This document shows positions 1 through 7,900 of a stretch of 10,184 bases of DNA, piece after piece. Below the pieces are notes generated by a model. That model searched no databases. It was not told the origin of the DNA and was given only the letters and a program-made list of their open reading frames with translations. The stretch lies in contig CALAUZ010000001.1 of assembly GCA_937892105.1 (NCBI GenBank), forward strand, positions 1-10,184, read 5' to 3'. Positions within the stretch are counted from its first letter, which is position 1, and every line of letters starts with the position of its first letter. A program made the position numbers and the translations under genes. Source of the stretch: an uncultured Fretibacterium sp. Lineage in GTDB: Bacteria; Synergistota; Synergistia; Synergistales; Aminobacteriaceae.

Positions 1-880
1 GCAGTATTTTCCTCTGCAATTCTATGTGAAGATGGGTCTCTACCTCATCTATCAAGACTACTCCTTCTTTATTGTATTCACTCAGCTGATTCTTGTGAAG
101 CCAGTTCTGATCCATTCTCATCATCAAGTCTGATAAAATTCTCAGTATTGATGAATAACCATCTGATAATTCATTCAAGCCGGAAGGGTTTCGGTTCTTC
201 TGATGTATCACAAAACTATAATTTTTGTAATCATATTTCAGCTCTATGGAATCATCGTCAAGCAACGTTCGTAATGCTTCCTCGAAACGGTCAAACCATT
301 CTCCTATATATCTCTCGTTCTGAGTATCATTCTCATTTTTCGCATATGATTGCTGCGTTTTCAGATGAACCATATACTTCATTATGTCGCGAGATGGTGA
401 TTCGGTCACTCCTATTGAAGAAGATAATCTTATGTCTTCCACACCATGCGCAGGAAGAACATCATTAGATGGTCGGCCAGCCACAAAGAATGCTGTGATA
501 AATTCTCCACTACGATACAAACTCGGCAAATCTTCTTCATGATTATAGATAACGTCAAGTTTTGTTATTGGACAAGATGACAAGGCTATTTCACGAAGAG
601 AATTAATGTCTTCAATAATTGCTCTTTTACGTTCATCGACTCCAGCATCAAGTAAATTCATATCTTGCCGTAATTGTCTGCGGACTTCTAAAAGATCTGT
701 GTCCGTACTCCTATTGAGAATCACAAGATTATTCGCTATCTCGTTAAGTACTGACGTTTTCCCTGATCCATTTCTACCCGTCAGGATTAAGTGCTGTCTG
801 TGGTCGCTATCTAGGCCGATATGTATATCCTTTAAGTGTCTGACGCTATTTATGTGTATTTCCTTAATAAAATGTTCTAT
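1..880 (-). CDS. SMC/OLD-like AAA ATPase, C-terminus beyond window edge
   Basis: The minus-strand frame is open from 880 to the left edge, giving 293 residues without a stop. A Walker A loop, GRNGSGKT, sits at residues 35-42 after an N-terminal strand that ends in LILT. An ABC-like signature, LSDGYSS, lies at about 238-244. A Walker B strand, VVLIDE, lies at 274-279 and is followed by ETHLH. This order, with an insert of about 190 residues between Walker A and the signature, is typical of the ABC/SMC-type P-loop ATPases found alone or with partners in anti-phage islands (OLD, Septu or retron-type ATPases). Which system it belongs to cannot be told, because the C-terminus and any partner gene are outside the window. 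There is no ATG, GTG or TTG in frame before Walker A. An ATA at 880-878, seven bases after a strong Shine-Dalgarno sequence, is the best start, and the residues after it (EHFIKEIHINSVRHLKDI) look like a normal family N-terminus. It may be poorly expressed or recently inactivated. Confidence 0.85.
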   Translation of the reverse strand, partial: MEHFIKEIHINSVRHLKDIHIGLDSDHRQHLILTGRNGSGKTSVLNEIANNLVILNRSTDTDLLEVRRQLRQDMNLLDAGVDERKRAIIEDINSLREIALSSCPITKLDVIYNHEEDLPSLYRSGEFITAFFVAGRPSNDVLPAHGVEDIRLSSSIGVTESPSRDIMKYMVHLKTQQSYAKNENDTQNERYIGEWFDRFEEALRTLLDDDSIELKYDYKNYSFVIHQKNRNPSGLNELSDGYSSILRILSDLMMRMDQNWLHKNQLSEYNKEGVVLIDEVETHLHIELQRKIL

Positions 881-887
881 AACGTTA

Positions 888-895
888 CCCTCCTT
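888..895 (-). promoter_or_regulatory. Shine-Dalgarno of the ATPase gene, supports an AUA start
   Basis: The minus strand reads AAGGAGGG at 895-888, a near-perfect anti-16S match. Seven bases separate it from ATA at 880-878. It overlaps the stop codon (896-894) of the upstream hsdS remnant, so the two reading frames would have been translationally coupled. Confidence 0.75.
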
Positions 896-979
896 ATGTT
901 ATTTTCTCAAGGGCTTCGCATAAAGGCAATAACTCGTTGAGGTGTGAAACAATTTTATTTTACGTTGTACCTCGATTGG
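894..979 (-). pseudogene. Remnant of a second hsdS 3' end
   Basis: On the minus strand the last part reads KIVSHLNELLPLCEALEKIT followed by TAA at 896-894. This matches the C-terminal end of the intact HsdS upstream (KIVSCLNELLPLCEAL). Further upstream, in a shifted frame, the DNA reads PIEVQRK, equivalent to the PINEQHK of the intact gene. An extra 5 bp near 956-963 breaks the frame and creates an in-frame stop. Only the distal conserved region is preserved; no target recognition domain is visible between here and 1060. It is best explained as the scar of an earlier hsdS copy or of recombination at the hsdS 3' end, not as an expressed gene. Confidence 0.8.
908..958. repeat. hsdS-tail repeat, copy B
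   Basis: This 51-bp block aligns without gaps to 1996-2046 with 40 of 51 bases identical by eye. Most differences are transitions, many at third codon positions. That pattern fits diverged copies of a coding segment better than a simple repeat. Confidence 0.8.
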
Positions 980-1059
980 CGACGAGACCAATCCCAAAAA
1001 CGTACTCTAAATTCAACAGAGACAATAAGATTAAGCAAAATTAAGCGTATAATCAGATT

Positions 1060-1983
1060 TTATCCTATGAATGAAAACACATTCACCTTTTTTCCTCCGA
1101 GATGGTAAAATTTTTTTCTCATTTTTGGTCGAGAGATATTGCCATAATAGCCTCCTCTACTGAATTTTATATCTCCTGCTATGAGCATTTGCTCAAGTTC
1201 AGGGAGTAATTTTTCTGCCCTTCTACAATATGCAATGTCTCTAATACTTCCAACTTTAAGCGTAAATGCTCTAGTATCTTTCCTACCACGATATAGAGCC
1301 ACACGCCATTCCTTTTGCCATGCATATTTATCAAATTTTGTAAAGCAATCTCCTTCCTCTGTTTGTATACTACTTACATTCTCAGTCGGCTCTTGCCTAA
1401 CAAGGATATGATGTCTATTGCCGATATAAGTTTCTTCCCCATTCTTCATTAGTGCCTTGTATTCAACATCTCCGCAAAGAAATTTCATATCTCCGACCAC
1501 ACGTTCTATTCTTTTTATAAGTTCCGATTTATCTTTGATAATAATGACATACTCGCCGAACTCTGTCATATCATCATCAAGATCATCATGACAAAAAATT
1601 GGAGCATGAAATTTATAATCTAGCCTATAGAAACATAAAACATTACAATACTGAAAACCAACTGCTTGATACATACAATCTGAAAGCATGTTTTTCTCTC
1701 CAAACACAAGATTAAAAGGAGCATGAGAACCATATCCAACAACTCCTTCAAGTGTATCAGCCTGAGCAGAAGGTAATTTATTTCGTATTGGAACTATTAT
1801 GTTATCTGGATTTTCTTCAGGATTAGCTTTGATAAGCATTTCCCGCTCTTCTTTTGCTTCTTCAATCGGCTTCTGATCCCAGAAACAATAAAGCGTATTC
1901 ATGTAGAAATTTCCGTTCAGAAAATCCTCTACGTATTTCTCTTTGCTTATAAATTTCAGTAAAACATGGTAACTATGCATCAT
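1060..1983 (-). CDS. Uncharacterised accessory protein, DUF2971-like, 307 aa
   Basis: No named function is recognised. The N-terminus (HVLLKFISKEKYVEDFLNG, then FYMNTLYCFW) and the C-terminal signature QKEWRVALYRG followed by LKVGSIRDIAY resemble a broad family of hypothetical proteins common in defence islands and prophages, similar in layout to DUF2971 proteins. Between them lie CNVLCFYRLDY and FGEYVIIIKDKSELIKRIE, also typical positions for that family. No signal peptide or membrane segment is seen, so it is probably cytoplasmic. The reading frame is open back to 2055, but the region before 1983 is the hsdS 3' end read in another frame. The ATG at 1983 (or 1980) has GGAGAG seven bases upstream and is the better start. 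It overlaps hsdS by 11 bp, so translation is probably coupled. It looks more AT-rich than hsdM, consistent with acquired cargo. An effector or anti-phage role is inferred from position only. Confidence 0.8.
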   Translation of the reverse strand: MMHSYHVLLKFISKEKYVEDFLNGNFYMNTLYCFWDQKPIEEAKEEREMLIKANPEENPDNIIVPIRNKLPSAQADTLEGVVGYGSHAPFNLVFGEKNMLSDCMYQAVGFQYCNVLCFYRLDYKFHAPIFCHDDLDDDMTEFGEYVIIIKDKSELIKRIERVVGDMKFLCGDVEYKALMKNGEETYIGNRHHILVRQEPTENVSSIQTEEGDCFTKFDKYAWQKEWRVALYRGRKDTRAFTLKVGSIRDIAYCRRAEKLLPELEQMLIAGDIKFSRGGYYGNISRPKMRKKFYHLGGKKVNVFSFIG

Positions 1984-3133
1984 ATACAGTCTCTCCAAGA
2001 GCTTCACACAGTGGCAATAATTCGTTGAGACACGAAACGATTTTATGTTGCTCATTAATTGGTGGTAACAGAACGAGTAAATTTTTCATCGTTTTTGTTC
2101 CTACACGAGGCATTTTCACACCGTAACTTTCGCTGTTGATTTTATAATTTATGCTCGGTGCTTTGAGGAAATATACTATATACTGAGATACTATTTCTCC
2201 GAAACAATGAAACGGTATCAGCTCAGGAGTGCAATAACCGTCAGAAGGTGCGATTACAACTTTCTGTAAATATGGACGCAACTTGCTGAAAAGAATATCT
2301 CCCTTATGAAAGATAGCTTTGTCTCCTGTTGATTTTGTTTCCTGCGCTGTTCTATGTCTCAATATCCGCCCCCCCTTTTCGATGTCCTCTAAATCAAGAA
2401 GCCAACTATTTGCGGGAATATTCTTTGCGCTTACTTTCGTTACGGGTTCTCCATAACTTGAAATATCTCCCAATCTAACCTGCCGCCAGTTATCCGTATT
2501 ACTGCCTGTGAGTCTTCCCTCGATTGCCGCCTGAAGGAGTGCGTCCCTCATATCGCCGGGAAATTTCCGCTCTAAGGTTTCGAGTTCGTTCTCGGCTGCT
2601 TCAAGCTCGGCGATCAGGGGCAGGATTGCGTCAAGACGTGAGACTATTCGGCGTTGTTCATCGAGTGGTGGAAGGGGAAAAGGAGTAGTAAGAATCTTAC
2701 GCACGGAAAGGCCGGGTTGTGCTGTAGCTGTAGCATACTGGTTGAGATTCATAGCCTTTAGTGCGTAATAAGCAAAGTACGGATTCGTGTCTGCTAACAT
2801 CGTAACAACAACAGCATGTTCCGTAGCGTAGAACTTTCCTTCAGCCATATTCAAACACCCGCACAATGCACCCTGCCTCCCTATAATTGGGTGGATACCT
2901 TCCTCGTTAAACTCTGACTTATACCCCCTGATACCGTTACCGCCGAAACAAGGATAGCATTTTTGTTCCGATTTCTCAGGGAAAATACTCGCAACACTTG
3001 TAGCTTTACCAGCTTTCAACGAAAATACATCACCAATCGTAACCAACCGCCAGCCATCACGCCTCCCTCCCGTCAACTTCCCCTCAATCGCCGCCTGCAA
3101 TACTGCCCTCCGCAATTCCTCCGCTAACTTCAT
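1973..3133 (-). CDS. hsdS: Type I restriction-modification specificity subunit HsdS
   Basis: This 386-residue protein gives the Type I complex its DNA target. It has the expected two-fold layout. A short conserved segment (RRAVLQAAIEGKLTG, residues 8-22) precedes the first target recognition domain (about 28-155). A central conserved region begins PLPPLDEQRRIV, continues as a helical spacer (about 156-200), and ends in RDALLQAAIEGRLTG (196-210), a near-copy of the N-terminal segment also visible in the DNA. The second recognition domain (about 217-357) is followed by LPPINEQHKIV and a short helix ending at residue 386. Each half-site should be read by one domain; the actual target cannot be predicted from sequence alone. 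The start ATG overlaps the hsdM stop (ATGA), so synthesis is coupled. It appears complete though slightly short for the family. The last codons are duplicated at 908-958. Confidence 0.95.
   Translation of the reverse strand: MKLAEELRRAVLQAAIEGKLTGGRRDGWRLVTIGDVFSLKAGKATSVASIFPEKSEQKCYPCFGGNGIRGYKSEFNEEGIHPIIGRQGALCGCLNMAEGKFYATEHAVVVTMLADTNPYFAYYALKAMNLNQYATATAQPGLSVRKILTTPFPLPPLDEQRRIVSRLDAILPLIAELEAAENELETLERKFPGDMRDALLQAAIEGRLTGSNTDNWRQVRLGDISSYGEPVTKVSAKNIPANSWLLDLEDIEKGGRILRHRTAQETKSTGDKAIFHKGDILFSKLRPYLQKVVIAPSDGYCTPELIPFHCFGEIVSQYIVYFLKAPSINYKINSESYGVKMPRVGTKTMKNLLVLLPPINEQHKIVSCLNELLPLCEALGETVYDA
1991..1996 (-). promoter_or_regulatory. Shine-Dalgarno within the hsdS 3' end, sets start at 1983
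   Basis: GGAGAG at 1996-1991 lies seven bases before the ATG at 1983-1981, inside the last codons of hsdS. It supports the shorter start over the in-frame ATG at 2055. Confidence 0.65.
1996..2046. repeat. hsdS-tail repeat, copy A, inside intact hsdS
   Basis: This is the partner of the block at 908-958, in the same orientation about 1.09 kb away. It encodes the last conserved region of HsdS (KIVSCLNELLPLCEAL). The interval between the copies contains one accessory gene and could be lost by direct-repeat recombination. Confidence 0.8.
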
Positions 3134-4596
3134 TCTTCCACCTCAAGCAGCCGCATAATCTCAGCTATTTTTCCGTCAACTATTCCGCCCAGCCTCTCAC
3201 GCTCTCGGATAAATTTCTGTATTGTCTCCTCAAGAGTCAGTATAACTTTCTCGTCATTAGGGAAGCCGCAAAGGTCAAGGCTGTAATTCCCTGCCGCAAT
3301 CTCTTCCGCTGAATACTTCCGGCTTTTGTACGTCCCGCCGTCGTCCTGAATCTCTCGCCGGTTCTGCCACCATTCATCGACAGGGGCGAAATGCTCGCGC
3401 TTTATCGGGCTGGTCTTGTTGAAATTCTTGTAGCCTTCGGGCATATCAAAACGGTAAAACCACGTCTCACGAGTCTTCCCGTTGCGCTCAAAGAATAATA
3501 TATTTGTCGTTATGCTCGTGTAGGGTGCAAAAACTGTTGCAGGCATTCGTATTACAGTGTGAAGGTTGAAGCTCTGTAGCAGACGCGATTTTATGGTGAG
3601 CTTTGCGCCGTCCGTCCCGAAAAGAAATCCGTCAGGCAGAATCACAGCAGCCCTTCCTCCTTCTTTCAGCCTGTACATGATCAACGCCATGAACAAATCT
3701 GCCGTCTCGGAGCTTCGCAGGTCTTTCGGGAAATGGCTCATTATGTCCGATTTCTCACTGCCTCCGTACGGCGGATTCATCATGATCACGTCAAAGCGGT
3801 CTTTGTCGATGAAGTCGAGAATGTTCTTGCCGAGCGAATTTCCGTGCCTGATGTCGGGGCTGTCTATGTCATGAAGCAGCATGTTCGTTACGCACAGGAT
3901 ATAGGGACATTGCTTCTTCTCCGTGCCATGAATTGAGCTGTCGTAAAGTTCTCGGTCTGATGAGGTTACTATTTTCGGTTCGAGGGCTTTGAGCCAGCTC
4001 ACCAAGAAGCCGCCTGTACCGCAGGCGAAATCCACACACGACTCTCCGATTTTGGGGTTGATTTTCTCCGCTATGAAGTCTGTTACTGCTCGCGGCGTGT
4101 AAAATTCTCCGGCACTGCCCGCGCTCTGAAGCTCACGTAAAAATATCTCGTAGATTTCCACGAAAGCGTGGGAGTCCTCGTAGCTGTCAAAATTTATCCC
4201 GTCTATTTCTTTGATGACCTTGTAAAGCTGCACTCCGTCTTTCATGTACTGGTTTGTGTCCTCAAAAACCGAGCGTACTATTGATTTTCGGACTGAGGTT
4301 GACGCTGTAACGGGAAGAGTTTTCAGCGCGGGGAACAGCTCATCATTGACGAAGTGAAGAAGCTCGTCGCCTGTGGGGGATTTGTCGCCCTTCGCCCAGT
4401 TTCGCCAGCGGAATTTTTCGGGGATTATTGACGTGTAGCCTTCATCGTCAAATGCCCAGTCGGATTCCTTTGCGTCATAAATTTTCAGGAACAGAAGCCA
4501 CGAAATCTGCTCTATCCTCTGTGCATCGCCGCTTATGCCCGGATCCATCCGCATAAAGTTTCGTATGTTCTTGATTACGCTGTTAAGACTGCCCAT
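3130..4596 (-). CDS. hsdM: Type I restriction-modification methyltransferase subunit HsdM
   Basis: This 488-residue N6-adenine DNA methyltransferase works with HsdS (usually M2S1) using S-adenosylmethionine. The N-terminal helical domain (about 1-150) is followed by GEFYTPR (163-169), the SAM-binding motif FACGTGGF (190-197) and the catalytic motif NPPYGG (274-279). MPATVFAPYTSITTNILFF (351-369) is the usual strand region after motif IV. All key residues are present and the length is normal, so the enzyme should be active. The start ATG lies 4 bp after the end of the hsdR remnant, with only a weak purine tract before it. Its stop overlaps the hsdS start. The GC-richer sequence here contrasts with the accessory genes to the left. 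Confidence 0.96.
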   Translation of the reverse strand: MGSLNSVIKNIRNFMRMDPGISGDAQRIEQISWLLFLKIYDAKESDWAFDDEGYTSIIPEKFRWRNWAKGDKSPTGDELLHFVNDELFPALKTLPVTASTSVRKSIVRSVFEDTNQYMKDGVQLYKVIKEIDGINFDSYEDSHAFVEIYEIFLRELQSAGSAGEFYTPRAVTDFIAEKINPKIGESCVDFACGTGGFLVSWLKALEPKIVTSSDRELYDSSIHGTEKKQCPYILCVTNMLLHDIDSPDIRHGNSLGKNILDFIDKDRFDVIMMNPPYGGSEKSDIMSHFPKDLRSSETADLFMALIMYRLKEGGRAAVILPDGFLFGTDGAKLTIKSRLLQSFNLHTVIRMPATVFAPYTSITTNILFFERNGKTRETWFYRFDMPEGYKNFNKTSPIKREHFAPVDEWWQNRREIQDDGGTYKSRKYSAEEIAAGNYSLDLCGFPNDEKVILTLEETIQKFIRERERLGGIVDGKIAEIMRLLEVEE

Positions 4597-4600
4597 TGTT

Positions 4601-4969
4601 TTAGCCTGCCATGTAGATTAAGTTTTCCAGTTCTTTCACCGAGTCAGCATAGTTCGTTCCTGTGAATAACGAAGCAATTTTAGCGGGCTTGCCGTATTTT
4701 GTGAACGGAGGTATCTTCAGCACTGTGGGATTCTCAAGCTCATATATGCCGTAATTCACGTACCTGTCTAACAATGCTTCAAGGATTTCACGGGCTGAGC
4801 CGCTGTACCTGCTGAAGAAATCACTGTGCTTCACTTTCTCGGCGCGTTCAGCTCTCGTCAACGGCTTTTGAGCAAATGCAAGATAGCAGATAAAATCAAA
4901 GTCATCCGTATCCTGCATATTCTGCTCTTTCTTGAGCGTCTCAAAGTCAATGCCCATATCCCTGAACAA
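4601..4969 (-). CDS. Separated C-terminal domain of HsdR
   Basis: These 122 codons continue hsdR in the same frame after the internal TAA and correspond to the EcoEI R C-terminal domain, which holds the R subunit on the M2S core. Conserved pieces include DDFDFICYLAFAQKPLTR, SDFFSRYSGSAREILEALL and ELENLIYMAG near the end. The only close initiators are TTG at 4969 and ATG at 4957. No well-placed Shine-Dalgarno precedes either, although re-initiation after the stop 10 bases away is possible. I treat it as part of the broken hsdR that might still be made as a small docking domain. It ends 4 bp before hsdM. Confidence 0.6.
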   Translation of the reverse strand: MFRDMGIDFETLKKEQNMQDTDDFDFICYLAFAQKPLTRAERAEKVKHSDFFSRYSGSAREILEALLDRYVNYGIYELENPTVLKIPPFTKYGKPAKIASLFTGTNYADSVKELENLIYMAG

Positions 4970-4978
4970 CTCCGTGAT

Positions 4979-4981
4979 TTA
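4979..4981 (-). other. Premature in-frame TAA in hsdR
   Basis: The frame reads AAKKQ, stop, ITELFRDMGIDFE, with no shift before or after. Both sides match one continuous HsdR family sequence. A single substitution in a sense codon such as CAA, GAA or AAA would produce this stop. Confidence 0.85.
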
Positions 4982-7900
4982 CTGCTTCTTTGCGGCTGTG
5001 TTCCAGCGTAATATGAACTGCTGAAGGTCGGCAAATTCTCCGCGTATGTTCCACTTGGTATAGTCGATGATATTTTCCTGCCTGAGTAGTTTTCCGTCAG
5101 TGTCATAGACTGATACGGTCTCTGAAGTGATTTCTACGGGACAGCCTTCCCTATCTATTACGGGCTTGACTTTGTGAGTCTGAGTAGGTGCTTTGTGCGT
5201 TGGTGTCTGCGCGTCAGGATCAAAGTCAGGTGAAATATCTACAGGGCCGTCCCATTCAGGGTCAGCGAACAGCCGAGATACCCCGCGAAAATCCATCACT
5301 GTAAATGAGAGCTTGCCTTTATCCTCACGGATTCGAGTCCCGCGTCCAATTATCTGCTTGAACTGCGTCATTGACGATATATTTTTATCCAGAACTATTA
5401 AGCTCACTGTTTTTGTGTCAACTCCTGTTGAAAGAAGCTCTGAAGTTGTCGCTATCACTGGATATTCAGAGTCTACTGAAGTAAAGTACTCCAGCTTGCT
5501 TTTGCCGTAATTATCGGAGCTAGTTATCCTCACAGCATAATCGGGATTTCTTCTCATCATGTCAGCGTTGAGGTTGGCGATTTCCTTCCGCATTCTCTCG
5601 GCTGCATCTTCATTCGCGCAGAATATTATTGTCCTCTGCTCTTTGAGATACTGGACTTTATGAGCGACATTTTTCAGGAGTTTGAAGTTGCTCTCTAACG
5701 GCTGATCAACAAGCACATTGCGGTCTGCTAGATATAGAATCTTTCGTGCAAGCCTGTTATTTCGCAGGTTGTTCACTATCTGGAACGCTGTGTAAGTTTT
5801 CCCTGTCCCTGTAGCCATTACGAGAAGTATGCGTTTCCTGCCGAAAGCTATTGCGTCAAGAACTTTGTCAACCGCTATACGCTGGTAATATCTCGGTGAA
5901 GGAATATCGAGCGAAGTATAGAACCTCTCAGCAAAAACTTTCTTCTCTGTTTCGGACATACCGCGCTCAATCTCGTAACGCCCGATTAACTCTTCTCTTG
6001 ACGGAAATTGATTGATGGGGATAAATGTCTCAAGCCCTGTCAGGTAATCATACTCCTCGAAGCCCTGACCGTTTGAAGAATACGCGAAAGGTACACCTAG
6101 CTTCTCCGCGTAACGTTTCGCCTGCTGGAGGCCTGCTGAAACGGAATAGAGATCACTTTTTGCCTCAACGACTGCAAGCGGTCTCCCTTCATTCACGTAC
6201 AAGACATAATCAGCCCTGATAGGTTTTTCACGCTTAGTGATATTTCCCCGAACTACAATTTTTCCGTCAGTTATGCTTACCTCCATAGAGATAAAGCCCT
6301 TCCAGCTACCTTGCAATGCTGGGGTTATAATACGAACATTCAACCCCCCACCTTGATCCTCACACATACACACGCACTCAATCCCCCTCATAATATAAGC
6401 GCGCGCAGTGCAATAGTAAACCATAGAAGCATATAACTTGGTTACAATTCGATTTATAACAAATGCTATAAACTGGCTTTGAGCTTGTTCTTGTCTAGCT
6501 TTAGCTTCTCTTTCCGCTTTTCGGCGATAATACCACATACGACGCGATATTCCTTCTTTTTCCCACAGCTTCAGACTTTCTAGTGAAGGGGCTTTCGGCT
6601 TGGACGTTTTCTTCTCTTTCTTAGGGTATTCTCTCAATACCTCCAGTTCTTCCTGTTCTGTGGGAGTGATCCCTAAATCTTCTATCAGTGTCGCCGTTTC
6701 TGCCTTATATACATCCTCGCCACGAGCAAATCTTCCCCTTAACGTTGTTAAGGTTCTTACACTGCATTCACTGCGGAATTGCAAGCCGTTTTCGTCTATC
6801 ATTTCTTGCGTCAATGCATCAAATTCGGCCAGATTCGTTACTTTTCCTGCCTCTACTGCAAAATTCATTCCCCAAAATACACTCAATTCTCGATGGCCTT
6901 GTGGTATCTCTCCTCGCTTATCTTTACGGAGACCGAATAAATGCCATATATCTCCAAAGCGACGTTCTGCCATTCCGCCAAAATTCCCGCTCTTCTGTCC
7001 TTTAGAGACACGCTTACGCCTTACGGGACGTTCTGCGGCTTTCTTCGCTTTCTCTTCTGCCTTCTTCGCCTTATATTCCTTTACTTCCGGCTGGCTATAA
7101 GGAAGGACTTTTCGCGCTAGGCTGTCAAACGTATAACTGGCATTTGACCGTGATATTCCTTTTGTGTCCCCTGTAAATCCAGCGATTGGCAATAATACAG
7201 TTACTTCCTGATATTCAGGATCGTCCTTCGCTCCCCAGTCCGCAAAATATTCGCATATATCTTCCTGCGTCCTCTTCCAACGTGATAAGGCTCGTGCAGG
7301 CAGTTTATCTTCTGATACGTATTTCCATATCGCTATCAAACTGTCATCGTACTCCAGTATTAGGTTCGCTTCGGGGAAGCCCACACCGCGATACTGCTGA
7401 CAGTGGATTCGAATCGCTGTGGCTTTTTCCTCAAACGTTGCTCCGGGTACTTTGCTCGATGACAGTTTCACACAGTTGCAGTATATCCTTTTAAGGTCTT
7501 GCCCTACAAATTCGGCTATCGTACTCCTTAATACATGCGCTTTGTCCTGTCGACCAAGATAGTCCTGCATTTCAGACTTCTTTACCCGCTCTAACGTCCC
7601 GGTCGTTTCGTTCTGCACATAGAATGCAGGGTAATTATCTACTTCTTCTATCGGTAATGACTCTATTTCCTGATCTGAAAGCATTTCATCGCCTTCACTA
7701 GGGACTAACTCATCTATCAGAGCCAAAAATTCCTCAAAGTCATACGTCTCTGACGTGAGGTTCACTACTCGCACATCACGGTCTATCGTTTCGGGCTTAC
7801 AATTCTTCGTTCCCGGCACTCGAAGCACTCGTGCTAAATCTGTCGCTTTTATGTCCGCTCCCAGTTCCGCAAATAACTTTTGCAGTTTCTTCTCTAATCT

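Larger units (their letters stand above)
4601..6367 (-). pseudogene. hsdR: Type I restriction endonuclease subunit HsdR, decayed
   Basis: This is the motor and nuclease subunit of an EcoEI-like Type I enzyme. From the start end it shows RIITPAL, a PD-(D/E)xK nuclease core (ADYVLYV then AVVEAKSD), and PRYYQRIAVDK with Walker A MATGTGKT at about 5800. It then has ILYLADRNVLVDQP and the late helicase motifs LLSTGVDT and QIIGRGTRIRED. The EcoEI-type C-terminal domain follows (FETLKKEQNMQD, DDFDFICYLAFAQKPLTR). Two lesions are clear. The DEAD/DECH box and TAT motif are missing: LADRNVLVDQP is followed after about 23 residues by RTIIFC, a join near 5630-5650 removing perhaps 200 residues. An in-frame TAA also lies at 4981-4979. 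The native start is either ATG at 6367 or TTG at 6343, the latter with AAGGTGG just upstream. ATP-driven translocation and restriction should be lost. Confidence 0.88.

Noticed and set aside
980..1059. Promoter or small gene between the 307-aa gene and the hsdS remnant
   Set aside because: An AT-rich stretch with a short direct repeat (TTAAGC twice), but no convincing -35/-10 pair and no reading frame with a ribosome site.
1984..2055. Upstream extension of the 307-aa gene to an ATG at 2055
   Set aside because: This stretch is the conserved hsdS 3' end read in another frame. The start at 1983 has a well-spaced GGAGAG, while 2055 lies inside hsdS with no support.
4858..5106. 82-codon minus-strand frame across the hsdR stop
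   Set aside because: It is a shifted reading of hsdR, rich in arginine and serine. Both sides of the stop match HsdR in the other frame.
6600..7100. 166-codon plus-strand open frame, and the many other plus-strand frames
   Set aside because: They lie opposite well-supported minus-strand genes, show no family motifs, and have compositions typical of antisense reading (rich in S, L and R).
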